A stretch of DNA of 14,340 nt. Source: Enteropsectra breve (lineage: Eukaryota > Microsporidia). The translations under genes were made by a program, and so were the position numbers. The notes under the pieces were generated by a model. It saw only the letters and a program-made list of their open reading frames with translations. It was not told the origin of the DNA and made no database searches. Positions 1-7,698 of the stretch are shown here, in pieces (position 1 is the first letter of the stretch; each line of letters opens with the position of its first letter). The DNA is taken from the NCBI GenBank assembly GCA_024243835.1, contig JALPMN010000519.1, forward strand, positions 1 through 14,340. Direction: 5' to 3'.

Positions 1-480
1 TATACTTTCATGGATACTAAATATACTCAGTCTCTCATCTCAAGCCGCGATATATACTCGTATAGCCCGATCTAGCCTAGCTTTCCCGCTTTTTTACCCT
101 CTAAATTGGCAAGTCATTGGCAAGTCATTGGCAAGTCATAGCAACAACAAATATTGCACAAGAAAACTTTATTACTTTTAAGTCTTCTTTAGAATTAAAA
201 GTTCTATCTAATGCTATATTTACATTGGCGTATGCATTCATAAATCGAGTGCTATGTCGGTTACTGATTAAAAAGACTAAAAGTGCATAAAAAGACTCAT
301 AAAAACTATACTAAAAATCCACAAATACCACAACAATAGAACATGAGAATTTAAAAGTATATCAGCTATTCTCAGTTCTTATGAAAGTATAAACTAGGAT
401 ATAGCACTAAAAGTGCTAGCTTTTCACCTATGCAAAAGTGGTCATAACCCTAGACACTTGCACTTGCGTGCTAAGTACAT
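1..480. other. AT-rich spacer without a supported gene
   Basis: No convincing coding stretch was found here on either strand. The only structure noted is the three-copy 11-bp tandem repeat listed separately. The right end abuts the minus-strand relic that terminates at about 481. A promoter or other regulatory content cannot be excluded. Confidence 0.4.
106..138. repeat. Three perfect tandem copies of an 11-bp unit
   Basis: The unit ttggcaagtca occurs three times in a row without mismatch at 106-116, 117-127 and 128-138. It is a short minisatellite-like array in otherwise non-repetitive spacer. No function can be read from it. The array is short enough to have arisen by replication slippage, and copy number is likely to vary between strains. 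Confidence 0.9.
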
Positions 481-1476
481 TTAGACGTGTAAAAAGTATC
501 GTTGCATTCCGTTGAAGTATACGTGCGACAAAATAACCTCTTTAGAGGCTGCGAGAGCAACTTCTGGCGGTTCATTAACAGTCTAAATCCTAAATAACTC
601 GACATAAAGCTGAAATGTGGCCAAAATCGTACTAAAAACAGGATACTTATTAACAAAAATAAAGCATATTGAGCATGCAACTCTAGATAGTATATCCATT
701 AGAGCTGCCATGTCATTAAAATTGACTCTAAACTAAAGCCACGTTTGGCCTTTAGCGTACAAATGAATGCTTCTTCACGCTTTTCTAGAAGCATTAAGCA
801 CAGTTTTATACATCCCCAGCAGAAACCATGTCCAGAAAACATTATCATTGCAATTATGTATGGTGCACGTGCATGTTCCTTGTGTGCAAAAAGAAGTAAA
901 TCGCTTATTCCCGAGTACAAATTCACTTCTTGAACAATATTATGACTCATAATAGCCATTCGACTCATATTGTAGTCGCAGCCAGATTAGCAAAACAAAT
1001 TTTATAATTTAGCTCTACCTCGAGCATATAAAAAGTTCCATATCTTAAAGATTAGCATTGTTCGATCTTTCGATCAATAGCTACCAGCTTCATCTACTGC
1101 CATTTAGCATGAGATGTAGCCCTACAATCGCCCTTGGTAGCTGTTCAATTCTAGTACAGTCACTACTCTTGATCAGAGTACAATCTTTGTTGCCATAAGT
1201 ATCGATGTAGTATGCAAGCGGACAAACAGCCCCAAGTACAATGTCAGCTCAATGCGTAGAGGCAGCATTATCATTTAGTTTTGCGGCTATCCGAAGTCTT
1301 AAACTATCGCACAGAGCAGTTAGTGCAAACAGGGCGTGAAAATATATCGTTCCTTTTGATGGTGCAATCTTACCATATACAGGCATGGAAGTAATAGCAG
1401 TGTCTGACTTACATCTGCTGATACTGAGGCTAAGCAGGCTCTTATAGAACCGATTTGCCTCTTTTAAGTAGCTTCG
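481..1476 (-). pseudogene. Decayed minus-strand gene of unknown family
   Basis: On the minus strand a frame is open from 1476 to 1252, meets one TGA (1249-1251), and stays open to 1093. Around 1094 the coding look moves to another frame, which carries several stops and an 89-codon open run at 968-702. Near 720 it moves again, with open runs to about 585 and from there to a TAA at 481-483. Pieces read like ordinary protein, for example YGKIAPSKGTIYFHALFALT near the 5' end and PPEVALAASKEVILSHVYFN near the 3' end. The stretch from about 1090 to 1480 is also visibly less AT-rich than the flanks. Total coding-like length is about 330 codons. No family is recognised. Chance open frames remain possible, but several coding-like runs in order on one strand favour a dead gene. 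The exact 5' end is unknown. Confidence 0.4.
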
Positions 1477-2319
1477 TTACACACGATTATTCTAAAGCAT
1501 GGCTGATGGCCTGATTAGATCATGCTTCTTTTGTGTATGGCATTCATTCATCCTATCAAGGCGAATTTCAATGCCAGGGCTATTGTTATGCTTCACCGCT
1601 AATGATGTCATAGAACATTATATAGTTCAAATAAATCTGGTGTATTTTTTCGTGTTCACTGTCCCTCGCACCTGTTCTCTCGCTTAATCTTGCCAACTTA
1701 AAACAAAAATTATGCAAAATTTTCTTAAAAGTATGAAAAGAAAATGGAGTTCCGTTAAGATAAATAGAAAGGACGATTTGGAGTAGCTTAATATACATAA
1801 ACTCTATTCCAATTGCGAGGCAGGCTGCGTTTTGAAAGGTAATATACAATAGTCGATGGTATCAGAGAGAGGAACAGGAGCAAGCGTGGTTGCTTTTTAT
1901 AAGAGAGCTGGGTTTCCTCAAATGGTGTTTATATGTTTTTGCCTCAGATAAAAGTGGCATGTGTTAAGCATGTCAGCTTTTGGCGCAGGATGGAGGGGTG
2001 TAATTGTAGGTCTGAACCGAAGTTTCGTGGTTCTGAATTGTATTCGACGTTAAATACAAACTACCATAGGTGGTGCATCAGCGATACACTGAACGGCTTT
2101 CTCTACGTCGTTAGGTATGAACATAAAATTTATTAAAGTAAACCATTTTTATTTAATTGCATAACTTTTACGTCTTAGTTTTTGATATCAGTGCATTTAT
2201 TACAATGATATCAAAGAGCACATAGTTGCTGGCGTTCAGGCTGCGGCAATGACTGGCATTTAAACTGTGTAATGGTGCAACTTAACAGTTTTTAGTTGTT
2301 TTGAGCCATAAATTCTTTA
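1477..2319. other. Spacer with no supported intact gene
   Basis: Short open frames occur on both strands but overlap each other, and none has convincing composition. A possible fragment of 24 codons lies on the minus strand at 2124-2053 (it begins MFIPNDVEKAVQCIADAPP) and ends at a TAA at 2050-2052. The protein-like stretch is too short to call a gene. The right end of this interval borders the target-site duplication of the retrotransposon. Confidence 0.35.
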
Positions 2320-2324
2320 CTATA
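2320..2324. repeat. Target-site duplication, left copy (ctata)
   Basis: The five bases ctata directly precede the left LTR and are repeated directly after the right LTR at 5731-5735. A 5-bp duplication fits Ty3/gypsy integrase insertions, which usually give 4-6 bp. It agrees with the LTR boundaries set independently by the primer-binding site and the purine tract. Confidence 0.85.
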
Positions 2325-2392
2325 AGTCACATTTAGTCAACATGGGTATTTATTTATAAGGTTTGATAAGGGAGGCATGGGACAGGCCAACT
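2325..2392 (-). repeat. 3' LTR (68 bp)
   Basis: This is identical to 5663-5730. In element orientation it follows the polypurine tract directly. The copy includes an AATAAA hexamer (minus strand, 2349-2354), which could serve as the polyadenylation signal about 70 nt past the gag-pol stop. TATAAA overlaps it (2353-2358). The inner and outer ends form a 3-bp inverted repeat, AGT/ACT. Confidence 0.93.
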
Positions 2393-2399
2393 TCCCCCC
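2393..2399 (-). other. Polypurine tract (plus-strand DNA primer site)
   Basis: On the minus strand the tract reads GGGGGGA and ends exactly where the 3' LTR begins. This is where an RNase H-resistant primer for plus-strand DNA synthesis is expected. It is short but pure, and its position confirms the inner edge of the 3' LTR. The gag-pol stop codon lies 24 nt upstream. Confidence 0.85.
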
Positions 2400-2423
2400 G
2401 CGCAAGAAAACGTTAAATAAATA

Positions 2424-5400
2424 CTATATTTGCTCGAATCCTTTTAGATGAGCATGACTTCTTTTGATGATGCGTCCTGATGCATCTAGAACCATATATG
2501 AGTCTTTCCCGACGATGTCCAATATGGCTCCGGTATCCTGAAATCGTTCGTTCGATTTTCCTTGTACTCTTAGATTTTCCTTCTTGGAGATACGCACTTG
2601 TTGTCCAATCTCGAATGTTTCCCGTTTAAGAGGTTTAAATCGTTTCGCATATTTACCGCTAGCTGAGTTAGCCTCATGTAGAATTCTTCCGGTATCTGAC
2701 CATGCTTCATTGGGAGACATGCCAATAGCTGTGTGTAAGGATTTGTTATATGCATCTTGAATTCTAGAAAGACGTGTAGTTAAAAGTCCCTGGTTCTTTG
2801 TTTTTGCCAATCCGTCACGAACAGTGCGGATAGCGCGTTCCACTCGTCCATTTGCTTCGTGTTTCTCAATGCTGGTTTGATGATGTCGGATTTGGTGTGT
2901 TTGGCAGAATGATCGAAATGTGTTGCTTGTAAATTCTAAAGCATTATCTGTATTAAGTTCTTTAGGTATTCCCAGTTCTTCAAACCAATTTCCCAGCACA
3001 CTGATAATTTCTGAAGTTGAACGAGAGCGTAAAGAGTGTAGTCTCATTATTCGTGTATAGAAATCAATGAATATTAGGACATATGGTCGTTGTCCGTCGA
3101 CCTTTAAAATGTCTAATGCGGTCTTTTCTAATCGATGTTCTGTGTCAATAAACTTTGCACCGCCTCCGTGCTTACGATTATTCTTGTTGCAGATTTTGCA
3201 TCTGTCTAACACTTTAGAAACTAGTTTTCTCATATCAGGCCAATTGACTGACTTTCTCAACTCGTATAGCATTGCCTCTGTACTGCGATGTAAGAGGTCT
3301 TCATGGACTTCTTTAATAAATTTTAATTTTTCCTCGCTGTCATTTTCAGTGGGAGGCTCCCGTTCTGGGGCCGATGGATCTTGAATCTCATCATTATCTG
3401 TGCTTACTTCTGGGGTGATATGCACTGGAGTATTGTGTGTATCTGTACGTTCATAGATGCGGCTAAGAGCATCTGCGCTATGCATCTCTGAGCCTTGGCG
3501 GCATGTTATGTCAAAGTCGTATTCCTGTATGGAGCTGATCCATCTATGCATACGTGGATTTCCAAAATCATCTTTGTTTTTAATAACTGTTAGGGCCTTG
3601 TGATCCGTAATTATTGAAAAGCGACGACCACGTAAAGCGTAATCAAGGTGTTTGATTGACCAAACCACAGCAAGAAGCTCTTTTTCAGTAATCCCGTAAT
3701 TACGTTCTGCTGAAGATAGTTTCCTTGAAATCCAACGAATCGGTACGATTTGATTTTTTTCATTATGCTGAAGGAGTGCTGCTCCTATCCCTGTATCGGA
3801 AGCATCCGTTTCTAAGATAAATGGTCGACTATAATCTGGATGGAAAAGTGCGATTGTTTCTGCTAGCTTTGTTTTTAATTCTGAAAATGAATTCTCCATT
3901 GGTACTGTCCATTCAAACTTTGTATGTGGACCTGTGCGTTCGTATAAAGGCGCTGCGATGCACGCCATGTTTTTAATAAAGTCACGATATACATTCATTT
4001 TACCAAGGAACCTTCGTAATGCTGGTGTGTTGGTAGGACGAGGAAAAGCAGTCACCTCATCTTTTGCTTCAGGAATAATAGCTACGCATGTACCATCTAC
4101 TCTGAATCCTAATAACTTTATTATAGGTAAACAGAACTGAATCTTTTTCTGGTTGGCAATTAAGTTATTTTGCTCTAGTCGTTTGAACACCCAATGTACA
4201 TTTTTGTCATGTTTGGCTTTAGTTTTACCATAGATCACGATATCATCTAGATATACGTTGACCCCACATCCAAGACGTTCACTAAGCACTGTGTCCATGA
4301 TTCGCTGAAAGAGAGCAGGTGCATTCTTGTACCCCATGGGCATACGACACCATTCGTATAGAGTATGCTCAAATTTAAAAGCAGTTTTATGCCTGTGCTC
4401 TTCACGAATAGGAATCTGAAAGTATCCATCTTTCAAGTCTACTAATGTAAAGAACTTTGCACCTTGCATTTTCTCTATAATGTCAGACATTAGGGGAATT
4501 GTGTATGGGTCAGAATCAACCAAAGTATTAAGCATGATAAGGTTAGTACACATTCGCACTGAGCCGTCAGGTTTGACCACCGGACGAATCGGATTACGCC
4601 ACACTGATGTTGACGGTCTAATGATTTGTGCTTTCCTAAGCTTATCAATTGTACCACGTGTTGCTTCGAGATATGCTTCCGGAACTCGACCTTGCCATTG
4701 AACACGTACCTGCTGTTGAGCAGGTGTATTAATCACGCATTCTGCTACTGGACAAGGGAGTCTAGGTTTAATCTCATTATCTAGGACTGTTGGATAAATT
4801 GTTCGTAGATCACTGAGTTGGTAGATCGGAATCCTGTTATCTCCACTCTCAGAGTAGTGGGCTTGTGTCGGGTTTGCCGGACATTCTGGCACATCATTAG
4901 CGTGTGTGTCAGATCTTATTATACTCGCCGTGTTAGGCGGTATTCTCTGAATGTCGTGTGTCCCTGGGGCCGCGCGATGATGCGCTACGTTCATCTCAGG
5001 TAGATCATACCTTGGGGCATTAGTGGCCATACCAAAGGCAGAGTCAGAGAGCGGATCTCTGTAGATACAGTCAAGCTCGGTTTCTTCTGTTTGTTTGAAG
5101 GATACTTCTTGTATCGGTTGTGCATCTGTTGAGCACATCCCTCTAGCTGTTTTGCTAGGCTGATGGGAGTCGGACTCCCATTTTGCTGCAAAGCGGTCAG
5201 CTGCAATGAGCAACCATTCCATTCGGCCCACTGTCTCGGGACGCCTTTGCATCCATCTCCTAAGCTTGTCGGCGATCATAGGGCTGAATTTGCTAATTAA
5301 TCTTCGTATAACTAAATGAGAATATTTGGGAAGGAATATTGAGTGTATAAGTAGAAATTCTCGCACGGACATCCAGTCTTCTCGTTGTAGTGTTGCAAAG

Positions 5401-5681
5401 AACAGATTTTTGTCCTTCGGAGACCCAAAATCTCTGATGTACATAGCTTTAAATATTGTCCATCGCTTAAGATTTTTCCTTGCGTACCAGCAAACAATAT
5501 TATCTGGCGCTCCACGTAAGAACCAAGCAATCCGATCAGTATCAGACTCGATCTTTCGCTGTTCCATATAGCTTTCTGCGCGCCATAACGCTGCAAAGGC
5601 ACTTTTTCCTCCCCATGTACGGTTATAATTCTTAAGATTTTTGAATCCCGCTTCGGGTGCCAAGTCACATTTAGTCAACAT
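2424..5681 (-). CDS. Gag-Pol polyprotein of a Ty3/gypsy retrotransposon (Gag, RT, RNase H, integrase; no protease seen)
   Basis: This single 1085-residue frame encodes the proteins for particle assembly, reverse transcription and integration. Residues about 20-170 resemble a retrotransposon Gag capsid region (WGGKSAFAALW near residue 23). RT spans about 345-530 with D415 in TLVDLKDGY and the YLDD box at 477-480. RNase H spans about 620-740 with D626, E668 and D693. The integrase zinc finger is H793, H798, C828, C831. The catalytic triad is D857, D912, E948, with exactly 35 residues between the last two. No chromodomain is seen at the C-terminus. Between Gag and RT (about 170-345) there is neither a D-S/T-G protease motif nor a CCHC knuckle. 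The ATG lies inside the 5' LTR, and residues 7-13 are encoded by the primer-binding site. The next in-frame Met is residue 39, which would cut the Gag core, so the LTR start is preferred. No frameshift signal is needed. All catalytic residues seen are intact. Confidence 0.95.
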   Translation of the reverse strand: MLTKCDLAPEAGFKNLKNYNRTWGGKSAFAALWRAESYMEQRKIESDTDRIAWFLRGAPDNIVCWYARKNLKRWTIFKAMYIRDFGSPKDKNLFFATLQREDWMSVREFLLIHSIFLPKYSHLVIRRLISKFSPMIADKLRRWMQRRPETVGRMEWLLIAADRFAAKWESDSHQPSKTARGMCSTDAQPIQEVSFKQTEETELDCIYRDPLSDSAFGMATNAPRYDLPEMNVAHHRAAPGTHDIQRIPPNTASIIRSDTHANDVPECPANPTQAHYSESGDNRIPIYQLSDLRTIYPTVLDNEIKPRLPCPVAECVINTPAQQQVRVQWQGRVPEAYLEATRGTIDKLRKAQIIRPSTSVWRNPIRPVVKPDGSVRMCTNLIMLNTLVDSDPYTIPLMSDIIEKMQGAKFFTLVDLKDGYFQIPIREEHRHKTAFKFEHTLYEWCRMPMGYKNAPALFQRIMDTVLSERLGCGVNVYLDDIVIYGKTKAKHDKNVHWVFKRLEQNNLIANQKKIQFCLPIIKLLGFRVDGTCVAIIPEAKDEVTAFPRPTNTPALRRFLGKMNVYRDFIKNMACIAAPLYERTGPHTKFEWTVPMENSFSELKTKLAETIALFHPDYSRPFILETDASDTGIGAALLQHNEKNQIVPIRWISRKLSSAERNYGITEKELLAVVWSIKHLDYALRGRRFSIITDHKALTVIKNKDDFGNPRMHRWISSIQEYDFDITCRQGSEMHSADALSRIYERTDTHNTPVHITPEVSTDNDEIQDPSAPEREPPTENDSEEKLKFIKEVHEDLLHRSTEAMLYELRKSVNWPDMRKLVSKVLDRCKICNKNNRKHGGGAKFIDTEHRLEKTALDILKVDGQRPYVLIFIDFYTRIMRLHSLRSRSTSEIISVLGNWFEELGIPKELNTDNALEFTSNTFRSFCQTHQIRHHQTSIEKHEANGRVERAIRTVRDGLAKTKNQGLLTTRLSRIQDAYNKSLHTAIGMSPNEAWSDTGRILHEANSASGKYAKRFKPLKRETFEIGQQVRISKKENLRVQGKSNERFQDTGAILDIVGKDSYMVLDASGRIIKRSHAHLKGFEQI
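5643..5662 (-). other. tRNA primer-binding site
   Basis: On the plus strand these 20 bases, gaatcccgcttcgggtgcca, read like the 3' end of a tRNA: part of the T loop, a CCCGC T-stem strand, a 7-nt acceptor strand, discriminator G and the post-transcriptional CCA. The CCA touches the LTR with no spacer. Eukaryotic tRNA genes do not encode CCA, so this is a primer site rather than a tRNA fragment. The predicted acceptor 5' strand is ACCCGAA. The site starts TGGCACC in element orientation, so it is not the initiator-Met site of yeast Ty3. I cannot name the tRNA. Confidence 0.88.
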
Positions 5682-5730
5682 GGGTATTTATTTATAAGGT
5701 TTGATAAGGGAGGCATGGGACAGGCCAACT
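5663..5730 (-). repeat. 5' LTR (68 bp) containing the gag-pol start codon
   Basis: This is identical to 2325-2392. In element orientation it runs AGTTGG...GTGACT and contains TATAAA (5691-5696), overlapped by AATAAA (5687-5692). Next come the bases TACCC and the gag-pol ATG at 5679-5681. U3, R and U5 must all fit in 68 bp. The TATA box is only 9 nt upstream of the ATG, so a start site 25-30 nt downstream of TATA would miss the ATG. Either transcription starts closer than usual or a different promoter signal (such as the CCC just before ATG) is used. Confidence 0.93.
5687..5696 (-). promoter_or_regulatory. Overlapping TATAAA and AATAAA in the 5' LTR
   Basis: Within the minus-strand run of TATAAATAAATA the hexamers TATAAA and AATAAA share bases. 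They are candidates for the promoter and the polyadenylation signal of the element. The same run is present in the 3' LTR at 2349-2358. The assignment rests on motif match only, in an AT-rich genome where such hexamers are common. Confidence 0.45.
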
Positions 5731-5735
5731 CTATA
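5731..5735. repeat. Target-site duplication, right copy (ctata)
   Basis: The five bases ctata directly follow the right LTR and match 2320-2324 exactly. With the LTR edges fixed by the primer-binding site and polypurine tract, the match is unlikely to be an artefact of boundary choice. Confidence 0.85.
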
Positions 5736-6234
5736 TAGTTTGTAAAGCTCGCATGTTAACAAATTTGTTGATTTGTCTTTAAGAGGACTGTTTTTATAGT
5801 TTTCTGGATAGCTTTAGTTGTACAGTCAAACAGAAACTAAGTCACAAGACCTACTGATATAATCATTATTTTTGCTGAACTAATGACTTTTATATGTTTG
5901 CTCGCATTTTTTGTAGGCGATTAAACTCATTTTGCAGACTATGGCCCTTTTCAGCAAAAATAACTGCGCAACGTGAGGTAGTCATTTATTTCTGTAGCTG
6001 TGCGAGCATCTATGAATTCAAAATATATGCTTGTAGCATGCATTCATTCTGATGCTTTAAAAAATACTGATAAATTAATCAAATTGATTATTGATAATTA
6101 TCAACTTTATTATGTATGTATATGAGATAAAGGCCCGTTTAGCTCTTTAAAAAAGTAATTTTATAGTTCTTTAATATTTTTCTGGCATTTTACTTTTTAA
6201 ATTTATAAATTAAAGTTAAAATTTATCCATACAA
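5736..6234. other. AT-rich spacer upstream of the small secreted-type gene
   Basis: No gene is supported. The only distinct structure is a pair of adjacent palindromes at 6076-6104, about 130 bp upstream of the 6235 start codon. The DNA becomes very AT-rich just before that start. No CCC is seen immediately upstream of the 6235 ATG (the preceding bases are tccatacaa). Confidence 0.4.
6076..6104. repeat. Two abutting palindromes
   Basis: taatcaaattgatta (6076-6090) is a 7-bp inverted repeat around one base. ttgataattatcaa (6091-6104) is a perfect 14-bp palindrome directly adjoining it. Both are built from TTGAT/ATCAA half sites. Their position upstream of the small secreted-type gene makes a regulatory site conceivable, but AT-rich DNA yields such palindromes easily. 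Confidence 0.5.
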
Positions 6235-6486
6235 ATGAAATCAAAACGAGCAACTGTAATCATTATAATATTAGTGATGCTTATTTCGATTCCCTGCATC
6301 TACGCGACAGCCCGCGCAAGCAGCAGCAATCGTTTGCTCTTCGACAATCTTATGTGCAACGTGGTTGAGGTCGAAAAGTGTGAAAATAAGTTCCTGTGCG
6401 ATATAATTGAAACCGTATGCAGCAAGCTGGCCAGACTGACGCTTGGGCCTCTATTAGCATTGCGTCCAGATAGTTTGAACGACTGA
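6235..6486 (+). CDS. Small secreted-type cysteine-containing protein (83 aa)
   Basis: The protein starts with basic residues MKSKR and a strongly hydrophobic stretch (ATVIIIILVMLISIPCIYA, residues 6-24) followed by small residues, a textbook signal peptide with likely cleavage near residues 24-28. The predicted mature part is about 55-59 residues with four cysteines (C41, C49, C55, C62), enough for two disulfide bonds. From about 6300 the DNA is clearly richer in GC than the spacers on both sides, which supports real coding. I recognise no family; a small secreted effector or spore or wall component would fit a parasite, but this is inference. The first ATG is used because it places the signal sequence at the N-terminus. 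The gene stands alone, with no neighbour within 490 bp. Confidence 0.65.
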   Translation: MKSKRATVIIIILVMLISIPCIYATARASSSNRLLFDNLMCNVVEVEKCENKFLCDIIETVCSKLARLTLGPLLALRPDSLND

Positions 6487-7698
6487 GCTGAAATCGATTG
6501 ACTAAATGCTCTTTAACAGATTAATATGTTTATTTCAGGTTATTTTTATCCGATTATTATGAAGCAAATACTTAAACAAACGGGCACATGTTTTTAATCT
6601 TATTAAAAAATGATCTTATGAAATTTAATAAAAAGCACCAAGACTATCCATTTCTTTTGGAAGTAAATATTAGCCATAAAGATGGAAGATGTGCACAATA
6701 TTATTTCAAAAAACACTGATACAATGTGTTATATACCTATAAAAAATATATACGTCCATTCATAAACGTTTTAATCTCACCGACCTTATAATTCTGGCAA
6801 AATGTATTTCATTCGGCCGCTTTGAATACTCACAAGAATAGTAATAGGAACGAAGATGAACTAGTAGTTCTATTTTTAGCTAAATACCAGCTATAGAAAT
6901 AGTATTATTCTCACAGCTATCCATGAGACTTTGAAGGTTGGGCACATGGGTATAACATTATTCTGCAAACAACGCCTGTTTCAAATAGCCGATTGTCCTT
7001 AAGCAAAAAATATTACTAGAAAAACTTCAAAATAACAGACTCGGCATACATTTGGCAAAGCGATTAGGAAGCCGTTTTACAAATAAAAATCTTCATTATA
7101 CAAGTGTCTTTCAATTCTCAAAGGGAATTTTAGTTTCGATTGAACAAAGGCAAAAGTATATGTAAAAAGACAACACATTTGCTGCAGAATGTAAGGCTCT
7201 TTCCTCCAGTTAGCAGAGTAAATGTATACCGGCGAAGTAGAATAGTCCGGCTTATATACGCAGTTTGGGCGTTTGGTCTTTAGCTGATATCATATTAGAC
7301 TAGTAATGTTCTTATTATTCGCCCCTATAAATGAATTTAAAGCAGCCAAAATACTCTTCTATTTCAACATCTGGTAGACTAAGAGCCATTTTCTACCTCA
7401 ACTGCTTTTATCACCCTTTTTCGAATTCTTTACTAGAACAGGTGTACCTTCGTTCAAATATCATCGGGTCATATAAGGCATAATGTTTCAGCTCTGAACA
7501 CGTCTGCATCCTTTTTATATCTCAACTTATAAGAAATAACTCATATATTTGTATGCTCAACTAACTTGCAAGACATTTAATTGAAATTGATTAAGTTACA
7601 AACCATTAAGATAAGGCAAAACATTTTACGTGCTCACCTTTATAGTTGTTGATTGCAATAAGTAATATTAATTCATTTTTATAATACGAAATGCTGCT
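6487..7698. other. Long AT-rich spacer without a supported gene
   Basis: About 1.2 kb separates the small secreted-type gene from the 3' end of the minus-strand 635-residue gene. Only weak, stop-broken coding-like pieces are visible (for instance on the minus strand around 6790-7000), and I cannot support a gene. An imperfect inverted repeat occurs at about 6869-6903 (ctatttttagct against agctatagaaatag). The 3' signals of both flanking genes should lie here, but none is clear. Confidence 0.4.

Larger units (their letters stand above)
2325..5730 (-). mobile_element. Complete, very compact Ty3/gypsy-type LTR retrotransposon (3406 bp)
   Basis: The element is read on the minus strand. Its parts in transcription order are: 5' LTR (5730-5663), primer-binding site directly adjacent (5662-5643), one gag-pol frame (5681-2424), a 24-nt gap, a polypurine tract (2399-2393), and 3' LTR (2392-2325). 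The LTRs are 68 bp, identical, and begin and end AGT...ACT rather than TG...CA. A 5-bp target duplication flanks it. The domain order Gag-RT-RNase H-integrase places it in the Ty3/gypsy group (Metaviridae), since in copia-type elements integrase precedes RT. Identical LTRs and an uninterrupted frame point to a recent insertion and possibly a still-active copy, although 68 bp is a short clock. The element is shorter than most autonomous Ty3 elements because the LTRs are tiny and no protease or nucleocapsid region is evident. Confidence 0.95.

Noticed and set aside
1933..2136. A 67-codon plus-strand frame with many Arg, Cys and Tyr residues.
   Set aside because: Composition is atypical, and the minus strand of the same stretch looks at least as coding-like, so no gene is called.
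2324..2392. LTR length of 69 bp, since the base before the LTR is also shared by both copies.
   Set aside because: The extra base is the end of the target duplication on one side and the end of the primer site (tRNA CCA) on the other; 68 bp fits all boundary signals.
5643..5662. A tRNA gene fragment.
   Set aside because: Only the 3' end is present, it includes CCA, and it abuts the LTR, which is the signature of a primer-binding site.
4991..5668. Minus-strand frames overlapping gag-pol (4991-5206 and 5312-5668) considered as a hidden protease in another frame.
   Set aside because: Neither contains a D-S/T-G motif, and both are fully inside the well-supported gag-pol frame.
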